DNA from: Nematostella vectensis
Taxonomy: Eukaryota; Cnidaria; Anthozoa; Actiniaria; Edwardsiidae
DNA length: 64,000 nt
Direction: 5' to 3'
NCBI RefSeq assembly: GCF_932526225.1
Contig: NC_064034.1
Location: 18,164,927-18,228,926 of the forward strand
Position 1 is the first letter of the stretch; each line of letters starts with the position of its first letter. The notes beneath the pieces were generated by a model. The model did not search any database and was not told the DNA's origin. It saw nothing but the letters and a program-made list of their open reading frames with translations. This document shows positions 29,960 to 39,547 of the stretch, piece after piece. A program made the translations under genes and the position numbers.

Positions 29960-30171
29960 CAGTGGCTATATGCCCGACAGTCGGGACAGGTCTTGGATGG
30001 ACTAAATGCCCGACAGTTTTCAATTTATTCAAATAACCCAGAAAATTGTCTTCCTAGTGAGTTCAAATTACTCTATATTTGTTGAGAAAGGGCAAGCGAA
30101 TCTGAATTGAGCTTTGTTGTCGGTATTGAATGTTTTCCGCTGTCTGTAAAATGTCGGACATATAGCCACTG
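29960..30171. mobile_element. Short inverted-repeat element with CAGTGGCTATATG ends
   Basis: The left end CAGTGGCTATATGCCCGACA and the right end TGTCGGACATATAGCCACTG are reverse complements with one mismatch. The total is 212 bp with no coding sequence. A convincing target duplication was not found. It abuts the next element without a gap. Confidence 0.85.
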
Positions 30172-30407
30172 TTTCAAATAAGGTTGCACATAGGAGTCCA
30201 TGTGTCGTAACCCGCAGTGCTTCATGGGTAGCGTATAAATGGCTGAATACTTGTATCTAAAAGCCATACAAATGTTCACGAGAACAAGAATTCTACAGCT
30301 TTAGAATCGGATTTGTTATTTTTCACGCTTATTTTCTTTTCACTTTGATACGCATGAACCAACGCGGGTTACAACACATGGATTCTCGAGGTCAACCTTA
30401 TTTGAAA
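30172..30407. mobile_element. Second inverted-repeat element abutting the first, TTTCAAATAAGGTTG ends
   Basis: The ends TTTCAAATAAGGTTG and CAACCTTATTTGAAA are perfect inverses. The similarity continues inward for about 45 bases (GTCCATGTGTCGTAACCCGC against GCGGGTTACAACACATGGA). The element is 236 bp and immediately follows the previous one, so one probably used the other's end as target, or both are parts of a composite. Confidence 0.85.
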
Positions 30408-31512
30408 AAGGTGTATCAAAGGGTAAAATACGTGATGTTAGAGTTTATCTATCTACCCAAGAGAACAGTCAAAGTTATTTATTTAGGTGATGTGCCAATG
30501 TTTGTAGACCCACTGGTCTTAACGGACGCTATCTATTTTTCGCGGCCTTCCTTATGTGATGAAGTGTACAGTCTTCAAATCGTATATCTGATGGCCCATG
30601 CCACAATTGATGAAACATATTATTTTTCAATTCAATAAGACCTCCCATCTTTGCAGAAACAGCGTTTTAGTTCTAATAACGACCTATACTATCCTCTTCG
30701 GGATTTATCAATTCGCCAAACAAACCCTGTGGTTTCCAGTTAATGATTGTCAGATCTATAGTCGCTTTTTTGGGCTAAATCTGAAAAATCTAAAAGCATT
30801 TAGCCTTATTAAAATCAGTGCTTTTAAATTATTTTATTCTTATAAGATCACTAAAAAAACATAGATATAACAAAACGCGGGAAAAAACACGTTAATAGTA
30901 GTAAAAACAAAAAAATAAATAAATAGAAATAAATATATATTTTTTTTAATTGGAAAAAAAGTGCACAAAGAACCTTTATAATCCCAGAACCAGCTCTGTA
31001 TCCCCAAATTAACCCTAATTACGTTTATGTTCATGCTAATATGCGTCTACTGCAAACTTAGATTAAATAAATAATCTCATGCTAATATGTTCCTTACTTA
31101 AGGTAATTGCCTTAGAAAGTGGGCAGCTCTACAGCGGCATCACTCTTGGGCGTTAATGCAGTGCTCTCGGCGTTTTAGTTATTTTATTGTCAAGGATAAT
31201 GACAAATATTGAGTGTTTTAATGGCTCTCGAACCTTTATAATTCTTCCAGAAGTGAGTCACCAGCCATCTAAAATGTTGAGTCGCCCACAGATAACACCA
31301 ACTAAATTTTGTTTTTTTCTTCCTATCAGGATATTCTTCTACAAAGAACAATTAGACACCCACGAATCTTGAGATTTTATGAGAATCTCAGATAAACCTC
31401 CCTTGGACCTTATCAAACCATATAACATTGAATCTCCTACTGGGAAGTGCCAAGTTCGACCACGCTAGAACCGCTATCGCGTCTTGGAAAACAGTCGTGT
31501 TTCGCTGGGAAG
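30408..31512. other. No second gene recognised; region upstream of the GPCR
   Basis: A plus-strand frame (30345-30638) starts inside the preceding mobile element and is therefore unlikely to be a native gene. The rest is A+T-rich. It may contain the promoter and non-coding leader exon of the GPCR, but no unmistakable promoter motif was identified. Confidence 0.45.
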
Positions 31513-32556
31513 ATGGAGAACACATCGCTCGCAGGTGATCCGTTAAATCGACATGAGGCGCAGTTTTACATTGAGATGTTCTTGGGAAGTCTCATTCTTT
31601 TTCTCTCCGTACTCGGCAATTCACTTGTTGTGTACGTAGTGAACAAAGACCCAAGCCTCAAATCCACTACAAATCTACTGATTCAGAACTTATCGATGAC
31701 GGACATTGCGATGGCGACCACCAACATGCCATTCTGGCTCATCTCCCTGTATCATGGCCGGTGGATATTTCCGCAGTTCGTCTGTGACTTGGACTCGTTC
31801 ACGATGTTCGCGTTCGGGTCAGCATCCATACTTACCATGGCAGTAATCGCGCTGAATCGCTACTTCAAAGTCGTCAAGGCTAACAAGTACAAGAGACTGT
31901 TCGGCTCTCGCAAGGTGGTGTGGGTATATTGTGCGGCGACGTGGCTCGTAGGCATGATGTTCGCGACCCCGCCCTTGTACGGGTGGGGCTTGTATGAGTA
32001 CCACATTCAATTCTCCACTTGCTCATTGATCTGGGATCTCAACCGGATCTCGTTCGTGATCGTGTTCATTGGCGTGTTCGTGAATAGCGTGACGATCACC
32101 ATATTCGTCTGCTACTACAAGATCTACAAGACGGTCAAGATCACCTCACATAACCTCGCCTCGCACGGGGGCACCGCGGAAGCGGCCGCGCGCGTGACCG
32201 AGATCAAGGTGATGAAGTCTACCTTTGCGGTGGTGTGTTGCTACCTCATCTGCTGGATGCCTGTGTCTTTCGTGTGCGTCACGGAGACGGCTGGCGGGGT
32301 AATGCCTCGCGAGGTCTACGCCGTCGTCATCTTTCTGATGTACATCAGCAGCTGCATCAACCCGCTCATCTACGGCATCATGAACCCACAGTTTCGGCGG
32401 GCTTTCCTCGCGGTAGCCAGAATGTCAAACTTTACTGCTGCCACAGCTGCCTCGGCCAACGAGAGTGGCAACAGTAACACCAGCCGTGTGCACATCGCAC
32501 CGCAACAGGCGAAGAAAGAAGCATTTACCGTGGAAGGGACTGAGGTGGTGGTGTGA
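31513..32556 (+). CDS. Single-exon class A (rhodopsin family) GPCR, melatonin/opsin-like branch
   Basis: The protein has 347 residues and should be a seven-helix plasma-membrane receptor coupling to G proteins; the ligand is unknown. Visible landmarks: an N-glycosylation site (NTS) after the start; TM1 with GNSLVVY; TM2 with LSMTDIA; a disulfide cysteine before TM3 (VCDLDSF) and its partner in loop 2 (STCSLIW); TM3 ending ALNRY in place of DRY; TM4 tryptophan (ATWLVG); PPLYGWG after TM4; TM6 CWMP; TM7 NPLIYG followed by a short amphipathic helix (NPQFRRAF). Position 7.43 is Tyr, not the retinal-binding Lys, so it is not an opsin. TM7 resembles melatonin receptors (SCxN). I chose the ATG at 31513; the frame extends upstream only to a GTG at 31447. 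An intronless coding region suggests either the usual cnidarian GPCR architecture or retroposition. Confidence 0.93.
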   Translation: MENTSLAGDPLNRHEAQFYIEMFLGSLILFLSVLGNSLVVYVVNKDPSLKSTTNLLIQNLSMTDIAMATTNMPFWLISLYHGRWIFPQFVCDLDSFTMFAFGSASILTMAVIALNRYFKVVKANKYKRLFGSRKVVWVYCAATWLVGMMFATPPLYGWGLYEYHIQFSTCSLIWDLNRISFVIVFIGVFVNSVTITIFVCYYKIYKTVKITSHNLASHGGTAEAAARVTEIKVMKSTFAVVCCYLICWMPVSFVCVTETAGGVMPREVYAVVIFLMYISSCINPLIYGIMNPQFRRAFLAVARMSNFTAATAASANESGNSNTSRVHIAPQQAKKEAFTVEGTEVVV

Positions 32557-32760
32557 CATGATGGCGTGACATTATGGTCTGGATTGACAGCGTGACATGT
32601 TGGTGTGACATGAAGGCGTGACATTATGGTCTTGATAGATAGCGTGACATGATGGTGTGACGTGATGATGCGAAATAGTGCTTTGACGATGATGATACAT
32701 CATGGAGTGACGTCCTGCCGTGACGTGGCCCTGGAATGATGGCGTGACAATCATTCCTTT
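32549..32760 (+). repeat. Degenerate minisatellite overlapping the GPCR stop codon
   Basis: Units of about 14 bp, GCGTGACATGATG and variants (GTGTGACATG, GCGTGACATTATGG), run from the last codons through the start of the 3' untranslated region, at least a dozen times. The stop codon TGA is itself the TGA of a repeat unit. Confidence 0.85.
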
Positions 32761-32989
32761 TGAGAGCGTTGTATTAAACCTGTAAATCTGCATACGTATT
32801 TAAGTTATATAAAGTGACAGGAATTGTAAGTCATAATTGAAAAAAAAAACACTGAATAGACCAGATATCTATCAAGATGATGTACAGAAACTCCCAAGTG
32901 TATGGAACTGCAGGATACCAACTCACCCAGAGCCTACTGTCGAGTTGCCATAGTCCGCAGTCTCCATTCATTAATTTTAATAAAAAAGG

Positions 32990-33552
32990 GACAATTAACT
33001 CTCCCCAAAAGCAAACAAGGTCCTCGGCCCCTTGCGTAGGACGCTTAAATCATGCTCACAGAGCGTGAGAGAACGCGGCTCTACACCAGCATGGTTAGGC
33101 CTATTCTTGAATATGCTGCCCCGGCATGGAGTCCTCACACAGTCAAAGATGTCCAGAAGCTGGAGCAAGTTCAAAAGCGTTTCGTTACCAGCACTTACCA
33201 CCCTATAGCGAGTACCTCCGAGCTTGTGTTATCTCTAACTTGGGACACCCTCGAAGTCCTTAGGCTACTAGCGCAGGCTTGCTTATTCTATAAGATCCAC
33301 AACCACTGTGAACGTTAAATTCCCGCCGTGTATCCTGTCAAATCCCAGAGCAACCCAAAGAATCCCTACCAATATAGGCAGATCCAGTATAGTATTTTCA
33401 CTCATAGTTACTCTTTTTTCCCTAGATCAGTTAGGATATGGAACCTGCTACCCTCTGAGGTAGTGGGTTCCCAATCCCTAGATTATTTCAAATCTAGCGC
33501 CTTGCCAGCAATTCGATCCTTGCGGGTCCCTGGCCATCTGCGACGTTTCTAG
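32990..33552 (+). mobile_element. 5'-truncated LINE fragment (CR1-like C-terminal region)
   Basis: In two or three frames the translation gives the post-RT part of a non-LTR retrotransposon. LGPLRR and TLKS remnants come first, then LYTSMVRPILEYAAPAWSPH and KLEQVQKRF. A stop at 33316-33318 follows, and then the C-terminal block with FFPRSVRIWNLLPSEVV. The arrangement and motifs are those of CR1/Jockey-type elements. The frames are interrupted, so it is not active. It sits about 430 bp downstream of the GPCR. Confidence 0.88.
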
Positions 33553-34329
33553 ACCTGTCGCCACCACCTAGATATTAGCGCAAGCTAGAATAGGTTAATT
33601 ATATTTAAGTATTTAAAACTTTGAGCTCTGTATGAGTTCGAGAAACCGGGAGGTGAGAAAAATATTAATGGTATTTAGAAAAATATCCATGATTATAAGT
33701 AATGAATGATCAATATAAAAAAACAAAAATCTAAGAAGTAAAGAATGAAGTGAAATTCTTAATATAAGTTTCATACTTCTAAAGAAGTTACAATTATAAG
33801 GGTGTCAACATACAAAAACAATTTTGAAGGGGAAATAACGGGATATTATGCGGGTAACAAATATAATAAAGAAGTCTCGTAAATTACCATCACAATTATC
33901 AAACATCGCCCCGCTATTGAATTGACCAAACGCAGCTCGACCTGTTTTTCAAGGTAGAACTACAATTGGTTCGAAATATCGGATGATCAAGAATGAATGA
34001 ACAAAGGGTAGATATAAGACATACAGTATAGCTACACACCATGTACATGTACACAGCGAATAAAAAAGGCATCTAGATCACTCTGGTATGTCATAAATCT
34101 AGTGTGAACATTTTTGGAGCCAAATCCGATAATAAACTTCTCGTGGAGATACTTGCATCCCTCTTGTTCTTTCCGGTTGTTTCCCCGGAACAATAAGGTC
34201 CATCTTTTACGGATGGCAGTGACAGAAAAATAATCGGAAATAATCGAATGGCGAATTTCCTAATGGCATTAAGCGGCATTTAGCACGATAATCTGAACAC
34301 TTAAATCAGCTTTAGATTGCACATATTCC
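33553..34329. other. No gene recognised
   Basis: A+T-rich sequence, possibly including the 3' end of the preceding LINE fragment (to about 33620). No frame over 62 codons and no recognised motif. Confidence 0.5.
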
Positions 34330-34940
34330 GTCGTCGACATCCGTTTGTCTTGGGAGACGATAGTGCAACTTCGGGTAAGCCCATTTGCACCGCCGGGAAT
34401 GACTACGCAGTCCGACTCGAACCAGTCGGCGCTCTTCCGCTCTTTCTTTCCGTGGGCAGTGATGGCGGAGTTGTGAACAGCGTCACGGTAGCGGGGTCAT
34501 CACATGGAGTCGATGATGTCATCTGCTGCCACGCCCTCGTCGAGTGCGTCTTCCAAACTGTTGATGAACTGTGGGGTTTCCAAAGGGTTGCAGACACAGC
34601 TGGTGCTGATGCGCGGACGACGACCCTTCTTTTTTGGAGTGTTGTTGTTGTTGGTGGTGGTGGTATACGCACCTTGCTAGCTAAAAGGGCGTGATCCGTG
34701 TCGCAGTCTGCGCTCTTCCAATGTCCGCTTTTCTGGTGTGATCAGGTCAAGCTGTTGCCAATGGCAGGAACGCGAGCGCCTCCATGACACCTGGTGGATC
34801 TCTTTAAATTTGAAGGTGTTGGTCACGAAACCGTGGTAGTACGAAAGCTCGAGCAGTCTCTGGCCGTTATCGTTAATCTTCCCCCATCAAAAGCTACTGA
34901 GGTGGATCAGGCCTCGTGGTCAGCTCCTACTCTTGCATTG
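34330..34940 (-). mobile_element. Degenerate LINE fragment: endonuclease end and EN-RT linker
   Basis: Read on the minus strand from about 34930, the translation gives NDNGQRLLELSYYHGF, VTNTFKF, VSWRRSRS and WHQ-like LDLI, the C-terminal part of an apurinic-type endonuclease. This family is often annotated in animals as craniofacial development protein 2-like. Further on (about 34640-34380) come ISTSCVCNPLETPQ, AVHNSAITAHGKK and ADWFESDC, the linker that precedes the reverse transcriptase. Frames shift at least twice, so it is a pseudogene copy. The long plus-strand frame at 34317-34694 is its antisense shadow. Confidence 0.82.
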
Positions 34941-36146
34941 AAGTCTCACATTACAGCATAATTATGTATTTTATTTTTTTTAACACAGAAGATGTCATAT
35001 GCACGTGCGTGCGCTGAACAATCAAGACCAAAATCTGAAGGTCATAGCGACATCACTAACAACACACCTACTCCAAAGAAAAATTAGCCGTTTTAAAATG
35101 ACCCCTTTATTTTTTACTGTATATAATGCTCGGGTGCCTCAGGTTCCTTTGTGTTGTACAGTTCGCTAAATAGCGGTGCTGGGGCCGAAACCTCCAGCTT
35201 AGCCGTTAAGCATTTAGCTGCCATACGCTGTTTCAGCGGATGTCTGGAAGTATGGTCTTTTTTAACTATTGAATGCTTGCAAAGCATGGATTTCTGTGTC
35301 ACTCGATCGTCGGATGGTCGGGTTTTTTTTAAAGGCATAAGGAAATTTTAATGCACACTCAGATTTTTGGATGTGTTCATGCTTTGTTCAGTATCCTGTA
35401 TATCTTTTCTGCACACAAGAAAATAACTAGGAAAATATATTTGCATTCACGAGTTGGCTCACAGAGCCTTTGATTTTAAGTTGATCTGATTTGATGAAGA
35501 TCGATCCTCAGCCACTCCGCACGACTGTATTCGTCAAACCAAACTATCAAAACCACACCCAAAGTTTGATTACGTACTATTCCTACCCTGGATAACAAAA
35601 GTTCTCCCGTGCTTTGTTTGGGAGAGCGGATGAGCACCATAGAGAGAACGCCACCCTTAGAACCCCTGTCGGCGCTCGCTCGCCTGCGACTTCTAGTCAC
35701 GCTCTCTTACTCTGTCACGATCATTCATTCGGTACAGTGCAGGGAATCACGTGACATACATGTTAGGCGAGCGCGGATCTACGAATTCGGCTGTTAGATG
35801 CTCAAAAAATGGCTATTGGATGTGATGTGTAGAATAAAGACTCAATATAAGGTATTCACACTTTATTTTCATTCAGAATTATAAGAAACTACCTAGTCTT
35901 AAATCATTATTTTGCATTATTATTCAGAATTCAATTAAGAGTAGATAAGTGTACTATAACGTACTAGGTCATTTTCATAGTATTACAATTATTTTCTATT
36001 ATTTTATGGAATTTTCAATTTCTTTTGAGGTGTAATTTCCAAGTTCTAATTTCACACTACGTATTTAGATTATCGACTATGCCAATTTACATACAGGTAC
36101 TATATTACAAAACACACAAATGAAGACGAGGGTTTTGGCAGTTCTT
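34941..36146. other. Intergenic sequence with probable adenylate kinase 3' UTR
   Basis: The right part should hold the 3' untranslated region of the minus-strand adenylate kinase gene. An AATAAA signal on the minus strand lies at about 35867-35862, 280 nt past the stop codon. Opposed short frames at 35114-35351 and 35476-35797 are unrecognised. Confidence 0.5.
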
Positions 36147-39100
36147 CTACAGCTTATAGTGGTTTTCTTGCAAATACTTCTTCACTCTGGGCCAGATGAC
36201 GTTCGTCTCTGTTCCAGAGAAAGATGCTAAGACCCCTTTTTTGCTGAAGAAAAAACAACAAAGAAACCAAATAACTATATGCCCAGTTACAAGCCTGTAC
36301 TCAGGATTTTTCTTGGGGGGGGGGGGGGGGGGGGGCGACATCCGAAAAATATACCTATTTTTTCTGGGGGGTGGAGGGAGTGAGTTTTTTTTTATAAAAA
36401 ATCTGACCACCTCCGAAAGAACAAAAGTGATTTTGTAAGTGCCTTTGCACTATCTCAATGGGACGTTTATTGTCGGATTTGGCTGTAGAAAAGTCTGACT
36501 TATGGATTGATGACATACTAGCTTATGCTTTATAGATTTGTCTACAAATAGCACGTCTATTGAGAACAGAAGGTGGACTTTCAGGGGGGGATGCGTTTGC
36601 ACCCCCCTGGGTACGGACCTGAGTTAAGCAAATTTGTATTTGCCTCCCATTTTATGGTAAAAAAAAGAAACACATACTTTCTAGTTGCGAGCTGCGTATT
36701 TTCAAGGCTGGCAGCAATCAGGCGCATTGTTTTCAGCTTTAAGCCTGCCCCTCAAATTCTGTTAATGTATTATGGTTATTAGGGTGTATTTCGGTATATT
36801 TTTATTTGACTTTAAAGAGATCAACCAAATATATGGTTAAGCCCAGTAGACCCCTTAGGCCCCTAAAAGTGCTGAAGTGTTTAAAGTATACTGGTGTATA
36901 CTTACTTATAATATTCAATAAGTGGTTTTGTTTGTTCTTCATATTTCTTAAGCCTAGCCATCACAGTTTCAGGCTGTAAACAAAGAAGGTATTCAATAAG
37001 TATATCATAATGGCTAATCATAGCTGTAGCAGACTGAAATATCGAAATATTGGGGGCACAATACAGACACATTAAGATAGGGGCACAGCCATGCCCCTAA
37101 TGGTCATTTAATGATAATTTTTTGAAATACTGGGGGGGGGGCATCTATCAGTGCACCCCACCCTGCTACTATACGTTTCTGTCATTCCCAAAGACTTAGA
37201 GAAGGAAAGATGCTTTCCTTCATGATGACAATTTAACAAACCTTATCATCCTCACGTTGAGTTAGAGGTTCTCCGGTGATATCATCTTTTCCCTGAGAAA
37301 TAAAAGCGAAATGATTACTCACAATTAAAATTCCCAGTATAAAAATAAAACAGAAGAGAAAAAGCATTATCAAGAAAGTGTAATAGTGCTATTACTGTAT
37401 GTTACCATTCCTGAGAAATTGATTTCTTTTAATGAGAAAAAAGTGAGAGGGATGGGTATCATATGTGTGAAGTCGTTTGTTTGTAGGGAAAAAAACTAAA
37501 CTTTCTCCCATCTACAGAAAATCTCAAGTTTTAAAGGGGACGGACCTCGCCTACACCTCCCCTGGGTGTTGCCCTAGGATCAGCAGCTCTCAGTTTTAAT
37601 GGTATTTGGTAATTAGTTTTGATGGTATTTAAAAGGATGTCATAACTGTGGTAAGGAAACACTTACCTCAACTTTAGGTGGGTTGAATTCCAGGTTGTAA
37701 ACACGGCCACTCACAGCATGAACCCATCTTTGCTATACAAGAAAGAGATTGAGTGTTAGACAAAAGAAAAGTTTTTGAAGAGACTGTTTACTTCACTAGC
37801 TCTTTGCAGAACATGTTTTTCACCAAAAATTACACAAAAATAAGAAAAAAACAACAACTTTCAATTGTGTGGAAATAAAAGCATGTAAAAATGCAAGAAA
37901 GTGACAGAGTACGACTTCTAAATTTCTGTGCATAAATATATATCTATTTTGAGTACTTATTTTGTCACAAGCAGCCACAGGGAAAACACATTACAAACCT
38001 TGATCCTGTCTACAATGGTGGCAAAGGGAACATCCATGTTTACGACAACATCTATTTTGTGCTTCTCAGAGAGTGTCTCCGCTTGCCCTACAGTCCTAGG
38101 GAAACCTGAGAGTAGCGATAGACAAAATATGTATGATCTATGTGCAGATGATGGATTCTAAATGTTTTTTTCTTTTTTTCCCTCTATTTCCCTGGATTTG
38201 CTTTTGCTCTTATAGTATTTCTAGAACAATAGTATTCTTAGGTAAAATATTTATATATTTAGGATATATCATTATTAGGTGTACAATATGATATATGGTA
38301 CATAAACACCTCTCTTTAAATAAGCATTAGCCCTACGATTGAGTAAAATAGCATAATGCTTGTCCTACATTAATAGTTAAACAGGGGTAGTTTCTGTTTA
38401 AAAGAAATGTTTAATAGCAGATTATGTGGAAAAGCAAATTCCCTAGGCCTGGGGTGGGGGGAAGGGCATGCACCCCCTACCCCCCAGCAGAAAGTGTATT
38501 GTTCTTTATTAAAGGAACATCAAATGCATATTTTTTTTATATATAATACCTATATGACTGGGCACCCCCCCCCCCCCCCCCCCCCCCCGCCCCATCCCTT
38601 GGCAAACCCATAATATTCACCTGCCAGCCTCCTACAGCCATCCAATTAAATCTGTTTAAAGTGAGCAGAGCAAACTCAGACATCCTTTGAATGCTGTCAG
38701 TGGCCTAACTTTCCCTCACTTGTGAAGTCAGTCTTTGCCCCCCCCCCCCCCCCCCCCTAATTATGGCTTTAATCTCTGACCCATAGTATCAAAAATAGTG
38801 AATTCTTCTAAAATAGAAAACATTTGATAATTCTCTTTCTTGGCAGTCAAATGCATACATTTATTGTAGATATCATCTTGTTTATTTAATATTTATCTAA
38901 GGGGGGAGGGGTACTTGATTGAGTAAAGCCTCACCATCCAAAAGCCAGTTCCCCTTTTTGGCGTCCAGCTCATGTAGAATAAGATCCACCATCAACTCGT
39001 CAGGGACGAGTTCTCCCTTCAGAATGTATGCCTGCGCTTCTTCGCCGAGATCCGTGTGATTCTGAACATGATGCCGCAACAACTCACCGCTTGATAAGTG

Positions 39101-39274
39101 TTCTACTCCAAAATCTCGCACGATTCTTTCGGAGACGGTGCCTTTACCTGAACCTGGGGGCCCCATAATGATAGCTCGGACAGGCTCAGAGCATACCCAG
39201 CCGACATGGAAAGACCGGACACGCCGGGCAGCGCTGCAAGGAACCGAAATGCGGCAGAGGAGTCGGACGCTCAT
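36147..39274 (-). CDS. AK3/AK4-like: Mitochondrial adenylate kinase (AK3/AK4 type, nucleoside triphosphate:AMP phosphotransferase), complete, six exons
   Basis: Exons: 39274-38935, 38105-37999, 37732-37667, 37292-37242, 36973-36906, 36243-36147. Together they make 729 nt, 242 residues plus stop, all GT-AG and in phase. The enzyme transfers a phosphate from GTP or ATP to AMP in the mitochondrial matrix. The first 35 or so residues are Arg/Ser/Val-rich with no acidic residues at the start, a likely matrix-targeting presequence. The P-loop is GPPGSGKGT, the AMP-binding region HLSSGELLR, and FPRTVGQAE spans the exon 1-2 join. A long LID follows (RWVHAVSGRVYNLEFNPP, DDITGEPLTQREDD) without zinc-binding cysteines. 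The C-terminus has SGTETNVIWPRV. I start at the ATG at 39274; an upstream in-frame ATG at 39403 would add 43 residues. AK3 and AK4 cannot be separated with certainty. Head-to-head with PUM3. Confidence 0.95.
36310..36337. repeat. Poly(G) tract in last intron of adenylate kinase gene
   Basis: A run of about 20 G with a preceding CTCAGGATTTTTCTTG, similar to the end motif of the poly(C) element family. A related end (CACCCCCCTGGGTACGGACC) lies at about 36600. It lies between the fifth and sixth coding exons. Confidence 0.6.
38490..38600 (+). repeat. Poly(C)-family repeat copy in adenylate kinase intron 1
   Basis: TTCTTTATTAAAGGAACATC followed by an A/T-rich body and a 26-C run (38563-38588) matches the family described at 22341-22469. 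Another C run (about 20) lies at 38738-38757. Run lengths may be inaccurate. Confidence 0.75.
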
Positions 39275-39547
39275 GTCTGCAGCGATTAGAAAAAAGAAAA
39301 TGGCCAACGACGTTCGAATTACCAGTCGGGGGCTGGGGCCTACTTTTCTAGGTGACAAAACGAAACATATCGATTTTACGATTTGCTGTAAGATGCTATT
39401 CAATATTATACAATGTATATTCTAACCAATAAAAGGTTATTCGGTATTTCAATTTTTTTTAATATAAAAAGTTTTTCCACAGGGAACCCGCAAATAACAC
39501 CGCTGCAGTATTGCGGGCTTATAAACTATTAAGCACGTGCAAACAAG
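39275..39547. promoter_or_regulatory. Putative bidirectional promoter between adenylate kinase and PUM3
   Basis: Only 273 bp separate the two start codons, which point away from each other. A CCAAT-type motif (AACCAATAAAAGG) lies near 39423. The PUM3 start is embedded in CAAGATGGCGGCC, a YY1-like initiator/translation-start motif seen on many housekeeping genes. Both genes belong to basic metabolism or ribosome production, which suits a shared promoter. The transcription starts are not visible. Confidence 0.65.

Noticed and set aside
30345-30638. 97-codon plus-strand gene
   Set aside because: It begins inside the inverted repeat of a mobile element and shows no known motif or exon partner.
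31513-32556. Calling the receptor an opsin
   Set aside because: The TM7 position that must be lysine to bind retinal is tyrosine.
34317-34694. 125-codon plus-strand gene
   Set aside because: It is antisense to a recognisable LINE endonuclease/linker fragment on the minus strand.
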